Positions 15,726 through 23,241 of a DNA stretch of 27,195 nucleotides are shown here, one piece after another. A program made the position numbers and the translations under genes. Numbering within the stretch: the stretch's first letter is position 1; each line of letters opens with the position of its first letter. A model generated the notes under the pieces. It was given only the letters and a program-made list of their open reading frames with translations. It was not told the DNA's origin and ran no database searches. The DNA comes from Lachnospiraceae bacterium UBA1258 (GTDB lineage: Bacteria; Bacillota; Clostridia; Lachnospirales; Lachnospiraceae), in the NCBI GenBank assembly GCA_002308235.1, contig DBVS01000089.1, forward strand, positions 31,515 through 58,709. The letters are read 5' to 3'.

Positions 15726-17990
15726 TTATACGGAATACGCCGAAAGTTTTTGGGTTTCCCCCGCAAAAAGGGTGACCTTTTCCTGCTTTTTGTCAAAAAG
15801 AAAACCTGCGGGAGCCACTACGGTAATATCGTTTTTACCGTGGTTTTCAAGAGTTACGTTGATAAGGCCCGAACTCTTTTCAAATTCCTTTATGAGGATC
15901 CTTCCCTTGGCTCTTAAACCCTTCACCGTGATGTTCGATAATTCTTTACAGTTTACGGGCAAAAGTTCAAGCTTCTCTCCGTCGGAAAAAGCAACCATCT
16001 CATACACTGCCGCGGTAAGCCCCAGGTTTGCGTCCATCTGGAAAAGCCTTCCCGGGTTATGGCCCGTAAACAGGTTACTCAGGGTAAATACCTGAACGAG
16101 TCTGTTAAGGGCTCTGTACCAAAGACTTGCATCACGGAGTCTCGCGGAAATGTTTGCAAGGTGGGCAAGTCCCCAGCCGGAAATGGCATCAACGCCGTCT
16201 ATGAGTCTGAAACGTGCGGCGCTGTGGCAGGCTTCAAAGAGGCTTTCGTTTCCGTCGGCAAGCGCCTCCGTACCCGGAAATACGGGGTAAAGGTGGGACG
16301 AATGGCGATGGTGATAATCATCCTTTAAGTCCTTCGGGAGCCACTCTTTAAGGGCACCGTCTTCGTTTATTTCGTAATCGGGCAAAAGAGCCTTTTCTTT
16401 TTCCCATTTTAAAAGGTTTTCTTTCTCAATGCCCAGAGTCTTGCAGGCAAAAATAAGATTTGAATATACTTCTTTTGCCACTGCCACATCCATGGTGGAA
16501 TCGACGGCCGTGGGGGAATCGTTACCCAGGGGCGTGTTTTCGGGAGAGTAGGAAGGTGCGAACTCATACCTGCCGTTTTTGTTAAGCTGCATGAAATCCT
16601 CGTAGAAAAGGACTACCTTTTTCCAGTATTCAACGCCCCTTTCAAGGATATTTTCATCTCCCGTATAGTCATAATATTCCCTGTACTCACGGGAAAGCCA
16701 GCCCGCCCCCGCTGTCCAGAAAATAAGGGGCCATTCCAGGGAAAAATGCCTGTGATAACCGTCACTTGAAGAACGTGCGGCGGAAAGCACTCCCCTGCAG
16801 CCGTAATAATGCATGGCGTTTTCTTCAAAATCGGGGATAAGGCTCTCAAGCCAGTCAAAATAGGTGATAAGAAAGCCATTAAGGCCTCCCGGCAGAAGCT
16901 GCCACATCATCATCTGGACGTTTTCATCCAAAGTGTAGTCCGAACTCCAGGGAGGAGTTATCGAACCGTTCCAGACTCCCTGAAGGTTTGGCGGAAGCTT
17001 TCCGAAGGAAGATATTTCAAGATATCTTCCGAAATCCGCCATACGCTCCAAAAGCTCCGGTGCAAGCCTGTCGGGGGTGCACATGGCCTTCAGTTCTTCG
17101 TTGGTAAATTCTTCCGCGGAATCCGAGAAAGATACGGAAACCTCGTTAAAAAGTTCGCCATGGATGGCAACGTGCTCTTTAAAGAGAGCGTCGTAATCGG
17201 GCGTCATATCGTTAAGCATGCGGAGGGTCTTTACCTTTGCCGCTTCCATTCTCTCATTCCAAGGTTCGATGGCATAATAAAGCAAAAGATAGTTGGCCTT
17301 GGAAACTTCAAATCCCGATGCTTTTTCTTTGGTCTGACCGTCGGTGATGACTCTCAAAGCGGAAACAAAGCCCGAGTTTTCTTCACTGTGGCATGACTCA
17401 CATATAATGCAGTCTCCTTCGGTATAAAAATCGATCTTTGAAATATGATTGATACCTTCTACGGATGAAAGATACACATCAGCTTCGAAGGGCATACCGT
17501 CTTTTCGCATTTCAAGAGCAAGGATATTACGGCTCCTTGATACAAAGCAGCGCCTGTCGATTCTTTCGCCCTTCTGTTTAAAAGAAACCAAAGATTCCCC
17601 TGTTTTAAAATCAAGAAGGGATGAATAATCCTCAAAATCTTTTTCCGGAAGATCGAGGTGTATCACCGATGCGGTTTCAAAGGGGTTGGTCCAGACAATG
17701 GTATCGTAAGGACAGCCGTCCTCGGAAAGACCCTTGAGGTAATATTCGCTTGCTTCTTTATACTTTCCTTCATGTAAAAGCTTTCTCATGCCCTCCAGGT
17801 ATTTTGCGCCATTATAAGGGCGTGAGTCGGTGTTTTCGGGCAAAGGAAGGTATAATTCTTCGTGGTTTGTGACAATCTGTTCCTCTGTGGGATTGCCAAA
17901 AACAAGTCCCCCAAGGGTGCCGTTTCCCACGGGAAAGGCTTCGTCCCACTTAAGGGCATATTCTTTTCTCTTAAGGCCTTTGAATTTCAT
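15726..17990 (-). CDS. glycoside hydrolase family 95 protein (alpha-L-fucosidase-like)
   Basis: GH95 enzymes are inverting alpha-L-fucosidases or alpha-L-galactosidases. This 754-residue protein has the N-terminal beta-sandwich start (WDEAFPVGNGTLGGLVFGN) and the (alpha/alpha)6 barrel motifs NLQGVWNGSITPPW (about 335), PSYSPEN (about 479), LKEW (about 547), HHRHSSHLYPVFPG and FQMDANLG (about 650). It diverges at the place where the family has NxN next to the catalytic water: here the residues are D355-E-N357. No signal peptide is visible, so it should act in the cytoplasm on imported oligosaccharides. GGAG lies seven bases before the ATG. It follows the rhaA terminator, so it is probably transcribed separately, although its product could feed the same deoxysugar pathway. 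Confidence 0.85.
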   Translation of the reverse strand: MKFKGLKRKEYALKWDEAFPVGNGTLGGLVFGNPTEEQIVTNHEELYLPLPENTDSRPYNGAKYLEGMRKLLHEGKYKEASEYYLKGLSEDGCPYDTIVWTNPFETASVIHLDLPEKDFEDYSSLLDFKTGESLVSFKQKGERIDRRCFVSRSRNILALEMRKDGMPFEADVYLSSVEGINHISKIDFYTEGDCIICESCHSEENSGFVSALRVITDGQTKEKASGFEVSKANYLLLYYAIEPWNERMEAAKVKTLRMLNDMTPDYDALFKEHVAIHGELFNEVSVSFSDSAEEFTNEELKAMCTPDRLAPELLERMADFGRYLEISSFGKLPPNLQGVWNGSITPPWSSDYTLDENVQMMMWQLLPGGLNGFLITYFDWLESLIPDFEENAMHYYGCRGVLSAARSSSDGYHRHFSLEWPLIFWTAGAGWLSREYREYYDYTGDENILERGVEYWKKVVLFYEDFMQLNKNGRYEFAPSYSPENTPLGNDSPTAVDSTMDVAVAKEVYSNLIFACKTLGIEKENLLKWEKEKALLPDYEINEDGALKEWLPKDLKDDYHHRHSSHLYPVFPGTEALADGNESLFEACHSAARFRLIDGVDAISGWGLAHLANISARLRDASLWYRALNRLVQVFTLSNLFTGHNPGRLFQMDANLGLTAAVYEMVAFSDGEKLELLPVNCKELSNITVKGLRAKGRILIKEFEKSSGLINVTLENHGKNDITVVAPAGFLFDKKQEKVTLFAGETQKLSAYSV

Positions 17991-18054
17991 ATTCCATCTC
18001 CGAAATCAATCAGGATCTCACACCTGTATGTCACACGCGTTTCACCGTACAAAG

Positions 18055-18093
18055 AAAAATCGCATGCCTGTATCATTATAACAGACATGCGAT
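18055..18093 (-). terminator. intrinsic terminator after rhaA, end of the microcompartment operon
   Basis: A 13-position stem with a single mismatch (ATCGCATGTCTGT against ACAGGCATGCGAT) encloses a 9-base loop and is followed on the minus strand by TTTTT. It starts 35 bases after the rhaA stop codon. Confidence 0.88.
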
Positions 18094-18128
18094 AAATGAT
18101 TCAATAATTCTTTCCCTTTATCGGACTC

Positions 18129-19376
18129 TTATCTCTTTGAAAGAACGTCCTTTTCGTACTGCTTGACTTCGTCGAACCATTCGGGGCCCGAAACCACTCC
18201 GCAGCGCTTGCAGTATTCATCCCAAACATCGCCGAAAGGCATGGTCTTTAACTCTTCCTGCCATACCATGAGTTCGGACATGCGGGCTTCATCCTGAAGT
18301 TTCTTCAAGGTTTCGTTGGGAAGGAGCATTGCATTGAGAAGGGCCTTCTGCCAGCTTCTGAAGCCTACGCTCCATGCGCCGATACGGTTGATGCTCGCAT
18401 CGAAATAGTCAAGGGCCATGAACACTCTGTCAAGAGCGTTGTTCCGAACGATCTCCTTGGCCATTTCCTTTGTCTCGTCGTCAAAAAGAACAACGTGATC
18501 CGAGTCCCATCTTACGGGGCGGGTGATGTGAAGTGCGATTTCGGGGAAAAAGCAAAGGAGTGCGGGAATCTTATCGGAAACCACTTCCGTGGGATGATAG
18601 TGTCCGTTGTCCATAAGAGGAAGCACACCGTCATGGCTTGCCGCAAAGCTTAAAGTAAACTCTGCGCTTCCGGAAGTATAGGATTCAACACCGATACCGA
18701 ATACCTTGGATTCTACCGTAACCTTAACAAGGTTCTTGTCAAAGGGCTGTTCAAGAATCTCTTCGATGGATTTCTTGTAAAGGAGTCTGGGGCTCATGCG
18801 GTCTGCGGGAATATCCTTAAAGCCGTCACCGGTCCAGATGTTCATTACACAGGGAATGCCCGTTTCCTTTGCGAAATACTCGGAAATTCTGATGCAGGCC
18901 TTGCCGTGCTCAACCCAGAAGTGACGGATGTCTTCGTCGGGGCTTGAAAGGGTAAGACCGTTCTTAACCTTGTCGTGGGAGAAATATGTGGGGTTAAAGT
19001 CAATTCCCATGTTGTGCTTCTTTGCAAAAGCGACCCACTTTGCAAAATGCTTGGGCTCGATCTTGTCTCTGTCTGCAAATTCGCCCTTTTCAAAGATCGC
19101 ATAGCAGGCATGGAGATTTAATTTCTTCTTTCCGGGGGTGAGTTTGATCACCTCTTCGATGTCCTGCATGAGTTCCTCGGGAGTTGTTGCTTTTCCGGGA
19201 TAGTTACCGGTGGTCTGGATTCCTCCGGTGAGGGGGCCGTCATGGTCAAAACCGATAACATCGTCTCCCTGCCAGCAATGAAGGGAAACGGGGATATTTT
19301 TGAGTTTTTCGATCGCTTCCTCGGTATTTACTCCGTATTTGGCATATCTTTCTTTGGCAGCTTCGTAATTTGTCAT
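18129..19376 (-). CDS. rhaA: L-rhamnose isomerase
   Basis: Converts L-rhamnose to L-rhamnulose with Mn/Zn, in the cytoplasm. The 415 residues are close to the 419 of E. coli RhaA. Metal and substrate motifs are conserved: VESKVFGIGVESYTSGSAEF, MDNGHYHPTEVVSDK, LHITRPVRWDSDHVV and the later ALDYFDASINRIGAW. AGGAGG lies about five bases before the ATG and overlaps the TAG of rhaB, which ends nine bases upstream, so the two are probably co-translated. It is the last gene of the operon. Confidence 0.97.
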   Translation of the reverse strand: MTNYEAAKERYAKYGVNTEEAIEKLKNIPVSLHCWQGDDVIGFDHDGPLTGGIQTTGNYPGKATTPEELMQDIEEVIKLTPGKKKLNLHACYAIFEKGEFADRDKIEPKHFAKWVAFAKKHNMGIDFNPTYFSHDKVKNGLTLSSPDEDIRHFWVEHGKACIRISEYFAKETGIPCVMNIWTGDGFKDIPADRMSPRLLYKKSIEEILEQPFDKNLVKVTVESKVFGIGVESYTSGSAEFTLSFAASHDGVLPLMDNGHYHPTEVVSDKIPALLCFFPEIALHITRPVRWDSDHVVLFDDETKEMAKEIVRNNALDRVFMALDYFDASINRIGAWSVGFRSWQKALLNAMLLPNETLKKLQDEARMSELMVWQEELKTMPFGDVWDEYCKRCGVVSGPEWFDEVKQYEKDVLSKR

Positions 19377-19385
19377 TGTGTCCTC

Positions 19386-20786
19386 CTAATATTCTTTTAC
19401 TTCAAAGGAGTCGAAAACAAGCGTTCTCGCATCCTGTAAGCTCTTAACTTCGCCGGCTTCAAGCATCTGGGCCAGAAGGTTTCCGATGGCGGTTGCTTCC
19501 GTAGGACCCGCATATACTTTTCTTCCCGTCATGAGTGCGGTGAGACGGTTAAGGTAATCCGCATTGGCACCGCCGCCCACCACGTTGATGGTATTGTACT
19601 TTTGTCCCGAAATCTCCTCGAGTTCTTCCACCGTGTTTTTATAACATACCGCAAGGGAACGGTAAATAACCCTTGCAAGTTCAAAAATACCCTCGGGAAC
19701 GGGCTGACCCGATTCTTTGCAGGCATTCTTAACTTCTTCCGCCATGCTCGCGGGAGCAAGAAACCGTGAATCGTTGGCATCAACCGTTGAATCTATGGTC
19801 TTTTTCGATGCTTCGTCACAGATTTCCCCAAAGGATAAGTCGGGAGCAAGTTCGTTACGTACCGACTGGATCATCCAAAGGCCCATGATGTTCTTTAAAT
19901 ATCTGAATCTCCTGTCAAAGCCCCCCTCGTTGGTGAAGTTTTGCTTTTTGGAGGCGGGTGAGCAGTTTGCGGCCTTAAGTTCCGTACCCATTAAGGACCA
20001 GGTTCCGGAGCTTATATAGAGGGTATTGTCCGCGTTGGTGGGAACGGCCATTACGGCTGAACCAGTATCGTGGGTGGCAGGCAAGACCACTCTTACGTCA
20101 AAGCCCACCTCTTCTTTTACCTCTTTTGAAAGATTTCCGAGGAAGGTACCGGGCTTTTGCATCTTTTGGAATATTTCCTTCGGGTAGCCGAGCATTTCGA
20201 TAAGCTCATAATCCCAGTCAAAGGTTTTGGGGCTTACAAGCTGGCCGGTGGTGGCGTTGGTATATTCCTGAGCCTTGATCCCGGTAAGAAGGAAATTAAA
20301 GTAATCGGGGATCATCAAAAGGGCCCGGGCACGCTTTAAGTAATCGGGTTTCTTTACCTTTAAGGCCATAAGCTGGTATATGGTGTTAAAGGGCTGTCTC
20401 TGGATACCCGTTCTTGCGTAAAGAGTGTCCTCCGAAATGATCTTATATACTTCGGGTTCAATGCCTTCGGTTCTTGAGTCTCTGTAGGCAACGGCATTGC
20501 CGATTCTCTTATCGTTCTCGTCAAGAAGCACGAAATCAACGCCCCAGGTATCTATTCCCATGCTTTCGGGAATCTTACCGAGTTCGGCACATTTCTTCAT
20601 GCCTGCCTTTATTTCTGCAAAAAGCCCGTCAACATCCCAGACCAGTTCTCCGTCCTTTGTGATGTTGCCGTTTTTGAAGCGATAAACCTCTTCGGTTTCA
20701 ATCTTTCCGTCTTTGACGCTTCCGAGAATATGTCTTCCGCTGGAAGCTCCGATATCAATGGCAAGATAATACTTTTCTTTGTTCAT
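19386..20786 (-). CDS. rhaB: rhamnulokinase
   Basis: An FGGY-family kinase that phosphorylates L-rhamnulose to L-rhamnulose 1-phosphate, the aldolase substrate that yields lactaldehyde. Of 466 residues, it has the N-terminal phosphate loop YLAIDIGASSGRHILG, the central ATP-binding TYR/Ser segments (ATHDTGSAVMAVP, YISSGTWSLMG) and the C-terminal adenosine motif NVVGGGANADYLNRL with GPTEATAIGN. These match RhaB better than fuculokinase or xylulokinase. GGAG lies five bases before the ATG, and the gap to the Lys/Ala-rich gene upstream is 20 bases. Its place behind microcompartment genes ties rhamnose catabolism to propanediol processing. Confidence 0.95.
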   Translation of the reverse strand: MNKEKYYLAIDIGASSGRHILGSVKDGKIETEEVYRFKNGNITKDGELVWDVDGLFAEIKAGMKKCAELGKIPESMGIDTWGVDFVLLDENDKRIGNAVAYRDSRTEGIEPEVYKIISEDTLYARTGIQRQPFNTIYQLMALKVKKPDYLKRARALLMIPDYFNFLLTGIKAQEYTNATTGQLVSPKTFDWDYELIEMLGYPKEIFQKMQKPGTFLGNLSKEVKEEVGFDVRVVLPATHDTGSAVMAVPTNADNTLYISSGTWSLMGTELKAANCSPASKKQNFTNEGGFDRRFRYLKNIMGLWMIQSVRNELAPDLSFGEICDEASKKTIDSTVDANDSRFLAPASMAEEVKNACKESGQPVPEGIFELARVIYRSLAVCYKNTVEELEEISGQKYNTINVVGGGANADYLNRLTALMTGRKVYAGPTEATAIGNLLAQMLEAGEVKSLQDARTLVFDSFEVKEY

Positions 20787-20806
20787 GTTTTCTCCGGGAT
20801 GCTCCG

Positions 20807-21139
20807 TTACAGAAGGTAAACGGGCAATTCGTCATTTATTGTATAGATAACCTGTCCGGTTACGGCGGGGGTGCCGCTTTTCTTTGCGACAGGTTTCTTG
20901 GCCGCGGTCTTCTTCACCGGTGCTGCCTTTTTTACGGGCGCTGCCTTTTTCGCAGGCGCTGCTTTTTTCGCAGTTTCTGCCTTCTTTGCAGGTGCTGCTT
21001 TCTTCGCAGTTTCTGCCTTCTTTGCGGGTTCCGCTTTCTTAGGCGCCTCTTCCTTTACGGCCGGCTTCTTAACTTCGGTCTTCGTTTCCTGTGCGATGGT
21101 CTTTGCTGCTCTTTTAATGGATCCTGCTCCTACCGACAT
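20807..21139 (-). CDS. small Lys/Ala/Pro hexapeptide-repeat protein, candidate partner of the ParA ATPase
   Basis: I do not recognise a family. The 110-residue product has a short N-terminal segment (MSVGAGSIKRAAKTIAQET). A long, predicted disordered and strongly basic region of A-x-x-A/V-K-K hexapeptides follows (about seven units, about 26 lysines in all). The C-terminus is short and hydrophobic to acidic (VTGQVIYTINDELPVYLL). The Lys/Ala part resembles histone H1-like or AlgP-like tails that bind nucleic acid. The ATG at 21139 overlaps the ParA gene by 10 bases and has AGGAGG about ten bases upstream, so translation is coupled; an in-frame start further upstream lacks this. Position right after a ParA ATPase in a shell-protein operon suggests an McdB-like adaptor linking ATPase and compartment (inference). 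A nucleoid-binding protein unrelated to the shell is the main alternative. Confidence 0.8.
   Translation of the reverse strand: MSVGAGSIKRAAKTIAQETKTEVKKPAVKEEAPKKAEPAKKAETAKKAAPAKKAETAKKAAPAKKAAPVKKAAPVKKTAAKKPVAKKSGTPAVTGQVIYTINDELPVYLL
20952..21023 (-). repeat. two tandem 36-base units in the Lys/Ala-rich gene
   Basis: Two adjacent 36-base units (20952-20987 and 20988-21023) differ at only a few positions and encode the same 12-residue pair of hexapeptides (AETAKK plus AAPAKK type). More diverged units flank them. The pattern points to expansion by slippage or unequal crossing-over. Confidence 0.8.
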
Positions 21140-21921
21140 AATCTGTCTACCTCCTTTGCCAGTTCCATATATTCCAGGCCGCTTCTTGCGGTCTTTTTGT
21201 ACGCTCTTACGGGCATGCTGTTGTCCTGTGCCCACTCAACCTCACTGTCTATGCGGATTATCGTGTCAAAAACCCGCACATCTGGAGTATTCTGAAGATT
21301 GAAAACCGTTTGTTTGTAATAGTTCTTTCTCGTGTTCACCTTGGTAATGAGAATTCCGAGAAGTTTAAGATCCTTGTTGTATTTCCCGGCATCTTCCAAA
21401 AAATCAAACATGTTTGCCACGCCGAAAAGTCCCCAGGGGCTTGCCTCCACCGGCATGACCACGCTGTCTGAAGCGACCAGTATGTTAAGTACCCAGCTTC
21501 CGAGGGTAGGGGGTGAATCAATCAGTATATAGTCGTAAACTCCCTTTGAAACGATCTCCGAAAGGGCATCTTTAAGGCACCTTTCACGATTTTTGACGGA
21601 ATAAAGATTATATTCCATCATGCTCATAAGGCTCGAAGAAGGAACCACGTCAAGACCCTTGTACTTGGTCTTCACGATACAGTCCGTTAAACTCTTTGCC
21701 TCGGTGATTCCATAATAAATATTATTTTTTCCCGACGCAAGTTCCATGACTTTTTCTTCATCGAAAAAAGAAAGGGTCAGATTCATCTGCATATCGGCAT
21801 CCACCGCCAGTACTTTCTTTCCCATTTCGGAAAGAGAATAGGCTAGGTTTGCCACAGCGGTAGTCTTTCCGCTCCCTCCCTTATTGTTTGCGAATGCTAT
21901 TATGCTAGGTTTATTCGGCAT
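21130..21921 (-). CDS. ParA/Soj-family ATPase, candidate microcompartment-positioning (McdA-like) protein
   Basis: ParA-type ATPases form ATP-dependent dimers that coat the nucleoid and move or space cargo when stimulated by a partner. Of 263 residues: deviant Walker A NNKGGSGKTT with the signature lysine (K14), the Walker A' segment VDADMQMNLT (Met in place of the usual Pro of DxDPQ), Walker B YDYILIDSPPTLGSW and the downstream MPVEASPWGLFGV. It lacks a long N-terminal helix-turn-helix, so it is the small Soj/McdA-like type. It overlaps the DeoR gene by 11 bases and the Lys/Ala-rich gene by 10 bases. No parS-like repeat or ParB is present. Embedding in a shell-protein operon argues for distributing microcompartments rather than DNA (inference). 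Confidence 0.92.
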   Translation of the reverse strand: MPNKPSIIAFANNKGGSGKTTAVANLAYSLSEMGKKVLAVDADMQMNLTLSFFDEEKVMELASGKNNIYYGITEAKSLTDCIVKTKYKGLDVVPSSSLMSMMEYNLYSVKNRERCLKDALSEIVSKGVYDYILIDSPPTLGSWVLNILVASDSVVMPVEASPWGLFGVANMFDFLEDAGKYNKDLKLLGILITKVNTRKNYYKQTVFNLQNTPDVRVFDTIIRIDSEVEWAQDNSMPVRAYKKTARSGLEYMELAKEVDRLCR

Positions 21922-22675
21922 ATTTCAACTCAATCCCCGATTCCCTGAAAAATGCTATCCACTCATCCGACGGTTTTTCGTCGGTTACAACCATATCTAT
22001 GCGGGTAATATCGCAAATCTGTGAAAAAGCAACCTGGTCGAACTTGGTGCAGTCTACGGCCAGAATATGTGTCTTTGACGAATCGAGCATAGCGGCTTTT
22101 ACCTGTGAAAAGAGCTCATTTCCGTCGGTGAGTCCCTTTTTCATATCAAGGCCCTTACAGGAAATAATGGCCTTGTCAGCGTTAAAGGAAAGGACACTGT
22201 CGGTGGCTCTTGCCCCCACCAGGGCCAGATAGTTTTCGCGCATGGTACCGCCGGTTGATATGATGTCCCAGCCGGAAACATCCGCAAGCTCGGTAAGTAC
22301 CTCGATGGAATTGGTGATCACGGTCAGTCTCTTTTTTACTTTAAGAGCCGAGGCGATGGCAACGCCCGTGGTACTGGGATCTATGAATACATGGTCTCCG
22401 TCGTTGACGATTCCCGCGATCATTGCGGCAATCTTACGCTTTCCGTCCATGTTTCTTTTCTTTCGAATCGAAAAAGGCATGTCGACGCTGTTGCTTTCGT
22501 TTAAAACAGCACCGCCGTAACCCTTGATGGCCAAGCCTTCTTTGTCAAGCTTATCAAGGTCTCGTCTGATGGTTTCCTCTGAGACGCCGAAAAGAACGCT
22601 TAATTCGTTGACAACGACCTTCTTTTCATCCTGCAGTTTTTCCAAAATCAGATTTTTTCTTTCGGCAGCAAGCAT
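21911..22675 (-). CDS. DeoR-family transcriptional regulator of the microcompartment/rhamnose operon
   Basis: A sugar-phosphate-responsive repressor type. Of 254 residues, it has an N-terminal winged helix-turn-helix (VNELSVLFGVSEETIRRDL, recognition helix about 32-42) and the C-terminal isomerase-like effector domain with STGGTMRENYLALVGARA and SCKGLDMKKGLTDGNE. By analogy with FucR and other DeoR regulators it may sense a phosphorylated deoxysugar such as rhamnulose 1-phosphate (inference). AGGGGAAGGG precedes the ATG at 22675, after a 15-base gap from the pduT-like gene. A candidate promoter with a 5-3-5 palindrome lies just upstream and may be its own operator. Confidence 0.93.
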   Translation of the reverse strand: MLAAERKNLILEKLQDEKKVVVNELSVLFGVSEETIRRDLDKLDKEGLAIKGYGGAVLNESNSVDMPFSIRKKRNMDGKRKIAAMIAGIVNDGDHVFIDPSTTGVAIASALKVKKRLTVITNSIEVLTELADVSGWDIISTGGTMRENYLALVGARATDSVLSFNADKAIISCKGLDMKKGLTDGNELFSQVKAAMLDSSKTHILAVDCTKFDQVAFSQICDITRIDMVVTDEKPSDEWIAFFRESGIELKYAE

Positions 22676-22689
22676 ACCCTTCCCCTTAT

Positions 22690-22718
22690 ATTATAAAATG
22701 TTGTTCCACAACTGTCTG
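22690..22718 (-). promoter_or_regulatory. candidate internal promoter and operator before the DeoR gene
   Basis: The minus strand has CAGACA (22713-22718), 17 bases, then a consensus TATAAT (22690-22695). Between the two hexamers is the palindrome GTTGT-GGA-ACAAC (22700-22712), placed where a repressor would block RNA polymerase. The -35 matches consensus at only four positions and lies within the pduT-like coding end, so this is a candidate. Confidence 0.4.
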
Positions 22719-23239
22719 TCGGGATTTGCAATTACCGAAGAATCAAGAAACATTCCGCTCTCTCCCACCGCGTTCTTTGCCTTCTCGATGGCCGCTTCGC
22801 AGGCGGCAACCTCACCGGTAATGAGCATATAGGATTTTCCGCACATACCCTTGGCAATCCGAAGTTCGATAAGATCTACGATGGCGGTCTTCGCAGCAGT
22901 ATCTGCCGCAACTATGATCGCGGATGCATCGTAGGTTTCAAGTATCCCCAGCGCCTTTGCATCTTCCACGTGAGTGCTTCCGTAAATGGCGGGGAAAATG
23001 GATTCGTCGGGATTACCGAGGACGAAACTGTCAATGTATTCTTCCGGTCTTACAGCCTGTGCTCTTTCCACGGCTGCCTTTACGGCGCTTAATTCTCCGG
23101 AAATAAGAGAAATATACTTACCGGGACAAACGGTCTCAGACTCAAGAAGTTTGACACTTGCGGTCTTAACCATCTGGTCCGTTGCGGTAATACCTGCCGA
23201 TACGGTTTTAAATTCAATCATTCCGATAGCGGATGCCAT
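22691..23239 (-). CDS. pduT: tandem-domain trimeric shell protein, PduT-like (BMC-T) with Fe-S cysteine
   Basis: A shell protein with two fused BMC domains (about 1-90 and 95-180); it forms trimers that occupy hexamer positions in the shell. Starting at the ATG at 23239 (MASAIGMIEF), the single cysteine of VCPGK falls at residue 38. This is the position at which Citrobacter PduT binds a [4Fe-4S] cluster at the trimer axis. The length of 182 residues fits PduT. A GTG at 23245 is better spaced from GGAG and overlaps the pduS stop, so it is an alternative start; alignment favours the ATG. It directly follows pduS, its usual electron-transfer partner. Confidence 0.9.
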   Translation of the reverse strand: MASAIGMIEFKTVSAGITATDQMVKTASVKLLESETVCPGKYISLISGELSAVKAAVERAQAVRPEEYIDSFVLGNPDESIFPAIYGSTHVEDAKALGILETYDASAIIVAADTAAKTAIVDLIELRIAKGMCGKSYMLITGEVAACEAAIEKAKNAVGESGMFLDSSVIANPDRQLWNNIL

Positions 23240-23241
23240 AA

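Noticed and set aside
18010..18054. Promoter for the GH95 gene (TTGTAC with a CATACA/ATACAG -10)
   Set aside because: One is expected here because a terminator lies just upstream, but the -10 matches are poor and several placements are equally good, so no site could be chosen.
21140..21235. N-terminal extension of the Lys/Ala-rich frame, giving a 142-residue protein
   Set aside because: The extra 32 codons overlap the conserved C-terminus of the ParA ATPase in another frame, while the ATG at 21139 has an ideal AGGAGG site.
20871..21302. 143-codon plus-strand frame, Phe/Ala-rich, looking like a membrane protein
   Set aside because: It is the exact antisense of the Lys/Ala repeat gene (KK codons read as FF), and its repeats simply mirror that gene.
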